Positions 22,144 to 24,285 of a DNA stretch of 24,285 nucleotides are shown here, piece by piece (within the stretch, counting starts at the first letter, position 1; the number at the start of each line of letters is the position of its first letter). The DNA is taken from NCBI GenBank assembly GCA_002059205.1, contig MVCQ01000012.1, positions 1 through 24,285 on the forward strand, written 5' to 3'. The notes beneath the pieces were generated by a model. It had not been told where the DNA came from, did not search any database, and saw nothing but the letters and a program-made list of their open reading frames with translations. This DNA is from Candidatus Latescibacteria bacterium 4484_107 (GTDB lineage Bacteria > Latescibacterota > 4484-107). The position numbers and the translations under genes are program-made.

Positions 22144-22842
22144 ATGAAAGCCCAAAAGGTGATTTCCGTGGTGCTGCTGGTCTCCTTCCTGATAAATCTA
22201 TGCGGCGTCCCCCTCGTCCTGGGGAAAGAGAAAAAGGGACTGACCGTTGCCGTGGTGGACTTCGCCAACACAAAGAAGGACCCCGAACTGGACTATCTCG
22301 TCAAGGGAATTCCGGAGTCTCTCATCACGTATCTCGGGAAGCGGGGAGAGGTGCGCATCGTCGAGCGAAGTCGACTGGAGGCCGCACTCGAGGAGATGAA
22401 GCTCGGCATGAGCGGCATTGTGGACGAACAAACCGCCGTTGAAGTCGGAAAGGCAGTGGGCGCCACGGCCGTGATGGTGGGAAGTTTTCTTCAGATCGGG
22501 GATCGGATCCGAATCAATACCCGGCTGATCGACGTGGGCACGAGCAAGATCATGGCCGCGGAGCAGACCCTGGGCCGGGTGAATGAGATATTTGAGTTGA
22601 TGGATCAGACGGCGGAAGGGATGTGGGCGAAGCTCGTGGATCATCCGGTGGATATTCAGCCTGTCGCGATAGCAACAAAAAAACCACAAGTCAGAAAAAA
22701 GGCCGGCACCGCGCTCTATAAACGATGGTGGTTCTGGGGTATTTTGGCGGGCGCCGCCGGAGGAGCGGCCTATGTCGCTGCAAGCCAGGAAGACGAGGAG
22801 GAAACCAAAGGCACCTTGATGATCACTGTCCAGCTTCCTTAA
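22144..22842 (+). CDS. CsgG/FlgO-like exported protein
   Basis: 232 residues from the ATG at 22144 (AAGGAGG, 8 nt); the frame upstream is repeat-derived. An export signal MKAQKVISVVLLVSFLINLC is followed by a domain of the CsgG/FlgO type: TVAVVDFANTKKDPELDYLV, GIPESLITYLGKRGEVRIVE, RSRLEAALEEM, VGKAVGATAVMVGSFLQIGD and RINTRLIDVGTSKIMAAEQT. CsgG is the curli secretion pore and FlgO-like proteins sit in the outer membrane. This one lacks an obvious lipobox Cys and the CsgG pore loops, so I would not call it a curli exporter. The C-terminus has a Gly/Ala-rich membrane helix (RWWFWGILAGAAGGAAYVAA) followed by an acidic tail. It precedes the CARDB protein by 98 bp on the same strand; the two may be co-expressed surface or periplasmic proteins. 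Confidence 0.82.
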   Translation: MKAQKVISVVLLVSFLINLCGVPLVLGKEKKGLTVAVVDFANTKKDPELDYLVKGIPESLITYLGKRGEVRIVERSRLEAALEEMKLGMSGIVDEQTAVEVGKAVGATAVMVGSFLQIGDRIRINTRLIDVGTSKIMAAEQTLGRVNEIFELMDQTAEGMWAKLVDHPVDIQPVAIATKKPQVRKKAGTALYKRWWFWGILAGAAGGAAYVAASQEDEEETKGTLMITVQLP

Positions 22843-22940
22843 TATCCACACAGATAGCGCGGCTTCATTGAACCTTTTCTATGCAGCGATAGGTCTCTTT
22901 CGTGACGTTGTGGCAAGCCGTCAGCAAGGAGGTATTTCCC

Positions 22941-24285
22941 ATGATGACTCGTAGTGGTTTGTCTCTGTTTTTCGCCTTGACCGTAGCGGCTTTTGCGGCC
23001 TTTTCCTGCAGTGATCGAAGTCCTGTGTCCCCTGGGTCCATAGAGGAGAATGGACTTGTCAAGTTGGATCTTCGCCTGTCGAAGGTGTCGGAGCAGGCCA
23101 TTGACAAAGTCCTCGTTACCGCCGAGCATCCTTCGATGGAGCCGGTGAGCGGAGCACTCACGGTCACGGGAAAAACAGCGACCGGTTCTCTGAAGGTGCT
23201 TCCCGGGAAGTGGCGCGTTATCGTGGACGCTTTTTCCGGCAACACCCTCTGCTATCATGGCGAAGTCGGACCGGTGGACGTGGTCGCCGGAAAATCCACC
23301 GACATCCCATCCATGAAGCTTCATGCTACTAGAGACCTGGTGGCGGACAGGATATTCATCGCGGATACGGATTGGAATGAGTTGGATCGGGTGGAGGAAG
23401 GACAGGAAGTGCTCCTCGTGTTGGTCTATAAAAATACCGGATCGGCGGAAGCCGCCGGATGGCGGGAGGAGGCTTTTTTAGATGGGGCGGAGCGCGGTCA
23501 CACAAATGACATGGCTTTGGGTGCGGGAGAGACGAAGCGGATCGGACAAAAATGGACCGCCGTGGCGGGCACGCACACGGTAGAGTTTCGCTTGGACACG
23601 GAAAACGTCATCGGCGAAAGCGACGAGAGCAATAACACCATCAGTCTGACCTTCACCATACAACCCCCTGTTGACCTAATGGCGGAAAAGGTCTATATCA
23701 GGTGGTCCGAAACGAAAGACCGAGTGGATCCGAAGGACCTCGTTGCGGGGTGCGTGGTGGATCTGGTCCTCCGTTGCAGGAATGAAGGTTCGGCCGATGC
23801 CGTAGGATGGCGCTTCGAAGCCTATCTGGACGAAGTCCTGTTATGCTCCAAGGACGATGCTTCGATTCCCGCCGGAAAGGATTGGCTCCTCTGGTGTCCT
23901 GACTGGACCGCCACTGAGGGAACACATACAATTAAATTTAGGCTGGACACCGACGATGTGATCAAGGAAAAGGACGAGACCAACAACACCGCCAGCCTGA
24001 CCTTCACCGTGCGTCCCGCTATTTCCGCGGATATAGACCTCATAGCAGAAGAGGTCTTCATTACGCGGGCCGGAGAGAATGAACCTATAGATCCCAACAG
24101 CCTGACGGAAGGCGATGAGGTGGATCTGAACCTGAATTATAGGAACGCAGGTTCCGCAGATGCCACAGGATGGCGCTTCGAAGTTTACCTTGACGGCGCC
24201 CTGGTAGGCTATCTCGAAGACGTGTCGAGGCCGGCCAAGGAGACTGGAATCCTCTGGTATCAATGGACGGCTGAAGCCGGACCGC
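22941..24285 (+). CDS. CARDB-repeat exported protein (partial, runs off the window)
   Basis: Open from the ATG at 22941 (AAGGAGG, 8 nt) to the window edge, at least 448 residues. The N-terminal signal MTRSGLSLFFALTVAAFAAF ends at Cys23 in FSC, a poor but possible lipobox. Residues 35-128 form a beta-rich domain. Then at least three tandem repeats of about 115 residues follow, from about 132, 248 and 367. Each has DL-A--V-I, a central KNTGSAEAAGW / RNEGSADAVGW / RNAGSADATGW strand, and (in the first two) GTHT--FRLDT--VI-E-DE-NNT--LTFT. These are CARDB (cell-adhesion-related) domains of the Ig-like fold, typical of secreted or surface proteins with unknown ligands. Repeats 2 and 3 share nearly identical DNA near 23807 and 24169, pointing to recent duplication. 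The C-terminus is outside the window. Confidence 0.85.
   Translation, partial: MMTRSGLSLFFALTVAAFAAFSCSDRSPVSPGSIEENGLVKLDLRLSKVSEQAIDKVLVTAEHPSMEPVSGALTVTGKTATGSLKVLPGKWRVIVDAFSGNTLCYHGEVGPVDVVAGKSTDIPSMKLHATRDLVADRIFIADTDWNELDRVEEGQEVLLVLVYKNTGSAEAAGWREEAFLDGAERGHTNDMALGAGETKRIGQKWTAVAGTHTVEFRLDTENVIGESDESNNTISLTFTIQPPVDLMAEKVYIRWSETKDRVDPKDLVAGCVVDLVLRCRNEGSADAVGWRFEAYLDEVLLCSKDDASIPAGKDWLLWCPDWTATEGTHTIKFRLDTDDVIKEKDETNNTASLTFTVRPAISADIDLIAEEVFITRAGENEPIDPNSLTEGDEVDLNLNYRNAGSADATGWRFEVYLDGALVGYLEDVSRPAKETGILWYQWTAEAGP

Overview
This is a 24.3 kb bacterial window, fairly GC-rich outside one AT-rich island. It carries the standard bacterial isoprenoid/phospholipid run uppS–cdsA–dxr–rseP, a bacterial valS, classic -35/-10 promoters with 16-17 nt spacers, and strong Shine-Dalgarno (SD) sites. 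The accessory genes (uroporphyrinogen-decarboxylase-like protein, Gfo/Idh/MocA oxidoreductase, very long rhamnosidase-type glycosidase, sialidase-type beta-propeller, small amidohydrolases, CsgG-like and CARDB exported proteins) and the intergenic DNA crowded with short repeats recall uncultured bacteria of the Poribacteria / Latescibacterota / Hydrogenedentes / Planctomycetes kind. I cannot assign a phylum from sequence alone.

Layout. 1-1900 (+): a consensus promoter, a UroD-superfamily protein, a palindromic repeat block and a small exported protein. 1975-6401 (-): uppS, a lone HicB-like gene, cdsA, dxr and rseP, transcribed right to left. 6587-7700: an AT-rich scar with a 5'-truncated PIN-domain gene, a transposase C-terminal remnant and an orphan signal-peptide start. 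7819-15054 (-): Gfo/Idh/MocA oxidoreductase, GH78-like alpha-L-rhamnosidase, fumarylacetoacetate-hydrolase-family protein and two amidohydrolase-family proteins. Together these could form a deoxysugar (rhamnose-type) release and non-phosphorylating breakdown locus. 15123-15945 (-): an MNT/HEPN toxin-antitoxin pair. 16067-16601 (-): a GNAT acetyltransferase gene broken by two single-base deletions. 16731-18648 (-): a sialidase-type protein and a cysteine-rich zinc protein of unknown function. 18649-19195: a divergent promoter region with a long structured leader in front of valS. 19196-21877 (+): valS. 22144-end (+): a CsgG/FlgO-like exported protein and a CARDB-repeat protein cut by the window edge.

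The most unusual feature is the intergenic DNA. Nearly every gap holds a different short repeat: arrays with a constant 7-bp period but unrelated unit sequences, CTTTGCG-type imperfect repeats, a roughly 60-bp composite element in two clear copies plus a partial third, and inverted repeats of two further families. Several supply the stop codon or C-terminal tail of the neighbouring gene, and one array sits inside the rhamnosidase reading frame. They resemble the heptameric STRR repeats described in cyanobacteria, but in a different genomic setting.

Most accessory genes have their own SD site and are separated by these repeats, so they look like single transcription units. The lipid genes and the MNT/HEPN pair are the tightly coupled groups.
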